NCBI GenBank assembly: GCA_034436755.1
Contig: DAOTVB010000174.1
Location: 10,538-74,537, forward strand
Length of the DNA: 64,000 nt
Direction: 5' to 3'
Source of the DNA: CAKZQX01 sp034436755
GTDB taxonomy: Bacteria; Chloroflexota; Chloroflexia; Chloroflexales; Chloroflexaceae
Shown piece after piece: positions 63,496 through 64,000 of this stretch (position 1 is the stretch's first letter; each line of letters opens with the position of its first letter). The notes below the pieces were generated by a model. The model saw only the letters and a list, made by a program, of their open reading frames with translations. It was not told the DNA's origin and did not search any database. A program made the translations under genes and the position numbers.

Positions 63496-64000
63496 ATGCA
63501 TCTTACCGGCAAACAGCGCAGGCAACTGGAAATAGCCCTGCTCAGTGCCTTCCCCAGTCGTGATGCGCTTGCGCGCATGGTTGCCTACCAGCTTGATCAG
63601 AACCTGGCAGCGATTGCCGGTGGCGATACCCTTGCCGCCGTCGTGTTTAACCTGGTCAAATGGGCGCACGCAAACGGGCAGATTGAACAGTTGATCAGCG
63701 GAGATCATGCCGAGAACCCCGGCAACCCGGAGCTACGCACTTTTGTCGCACAGACGGCGACACCATCGGCGACCCAGGCTCCCTCGGCCACCGTCAACCC
63801 GACCGGGCCACAGGATATCTATGCCCGGTATGAAGCTGGTGTGAGCGAACTGCTGCGCCGGATGGAGCAGGCACACCCGCGCTACGGTGAAGCGCTAACC
63901 TACCAGCAGCGCCTGCTGGAGAATATCGCCTTTGCCCGGCAGTTTGGCGACACCGAGACGCGCCAGTCAGACCGCGCCGTCATCATTGCGCAACTGAACC
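63496..64000 (+). CDS. EAD1-containing protein, cut by the window edge
   Basis: The first 168 codons of a gene that runs off the window. GAGGAAAACG precedes ATG 63496. Residues 1-85 (MHLTGKQRRQLEIALLSAFP .. VVFNLVKWAHANGQIEQLIS .. NPGNPELRTFV) fit effector-associated domain 1, a death-fold-like adaptor that recruits STAND ATPases, proteases or TIR-like effectors in multicellular bacteria. A low-complexity linker (TPSATQAPSATVNPTGP) follows, then EAGVSELLRRMEQAHPRYGE, then ALTYQQRLLENIAFARQFGD, a helical segment seen in these proteins before an effector or ATPase domain. The identity of that second domain lies beyond the window. Confidence 0.85.
   Translation, partial: MHLTGKQRRQLEIALLSAFPSRDALARMVAYQLDQNLAAIAGGDTLAAVVFNLVKWAHANGQIEQLISGDHAENPGNPELRTFVAQTATPSATQAPSATVNPTGPQDIYARYEAGVSELLRRMEQAHPRYGEALTYQQRLLENIAFARQFGDTETRQSDRAVIIAQLN

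Overview
The window looks like a GC-rich chromosomal segment from a member of the Chloroflexota, most likely a filamentous or multicellular lineage of class Chloroflexia. This is inferred from gene content, not from a marker gene. The clues are two-repeat 'WFER..LELHPEN' secreted proteins, beta-helix and FG-GAP exoproteins ending in a short (Y/F/W)LP(L/F)-x-x-R-like tail, DUF4058 and Uma2 genes, an soluble-adenylyl-cyclase-like (sAC-like) cyclase/AAA/TPR protein, and STAND/NLR-like proteins with effector-associated domains. There is no rRNA, CRISPR array, transposase or integrase. There is one conventional tRNA (Cys), one strong candidate for a circularly permuted tRNA, and many short non-coding dispersed repeats.

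Layout. 0.1-6 kb (minus strand): a sugar-nucleotide epimerase, tRNA-Cys and two secreted proteins. 6.3-21.2 kb (plus strand): a 1436-aa sAC-like cyclase/STAND/TPR regulator, a 1520-aa secreted C25-like protease, an expansin, a diacylglycerol-kinase-like protein, a P-loop kinase/methyltransferase fusion and a lipoprotein serpin. 21.2-26.9 kb: WD40 relics around a 1.36-kAA beta-helix/FG-GAP exoprotein whose third codon is TGA. 27-28.8 kb (minus): DUF2809, a nucleoside deoxyribosyltransferase and DUF4058. 29.2-36.0 kb (plus): a compact, AT-richer STAND/NLR-type conflict operon. It holds a membrane-anchored adaptor, the fossil of an nSTAND-WD40 gene, a stand-alone NB-ARC ATPase and three paralogous stand-alone TPR proteins. 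36.3-39.1 kb: aconitase. 39.6-46.2 kb (minus): an unknown protein, a cis-prenyltransferase, a second C25 protease and an HPr-kinase-like protein. 46.2-47.9 kb: a 1.7-kb non-coding region with a consensus promoter, repeats and the permuted tRNA-like element. 47.9-51 kb: slipin, M24 peptidase and SGNH hydrolase. 51.4-58 kb: a GH44 glycosidase, three glycosyltransferases and a membrane protein with a degenerate Nudix domain. 58-64 kb: a YkvA-like protein, heptamer repeat arrays, a FadN-type beta-oxidation enzyme, a frameshifted Uma2 gene and the start of an EAD1 protein cut by the window edge.

How the genes work together. Much of the window concerns the cell surface and polymers: expansin, GH44, glycosyltransferases, epimerase, beta-helix proteins, and proteases with a serpin that could control them. 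The conflict operon is the main intracellular system. A typical NB-ARC-TPR receptor seems to have been divided into one ATPase and three interchangeable TPR partners. A beta-arch-like motif (FDQ-x-GQ-x-V..QYN-x-A-x-D) is shared by the ATPase, the adaptor and the fossil gene. The two observations I consider most worth follow-up are the permuted tRNA at 47268-47433 and this split receptor with its shared motif.

Limits. All family names come from reading motifs by eye. No alignment, folding or database search was run. Base-pairing claims are exact string complementarities that I checked by position.
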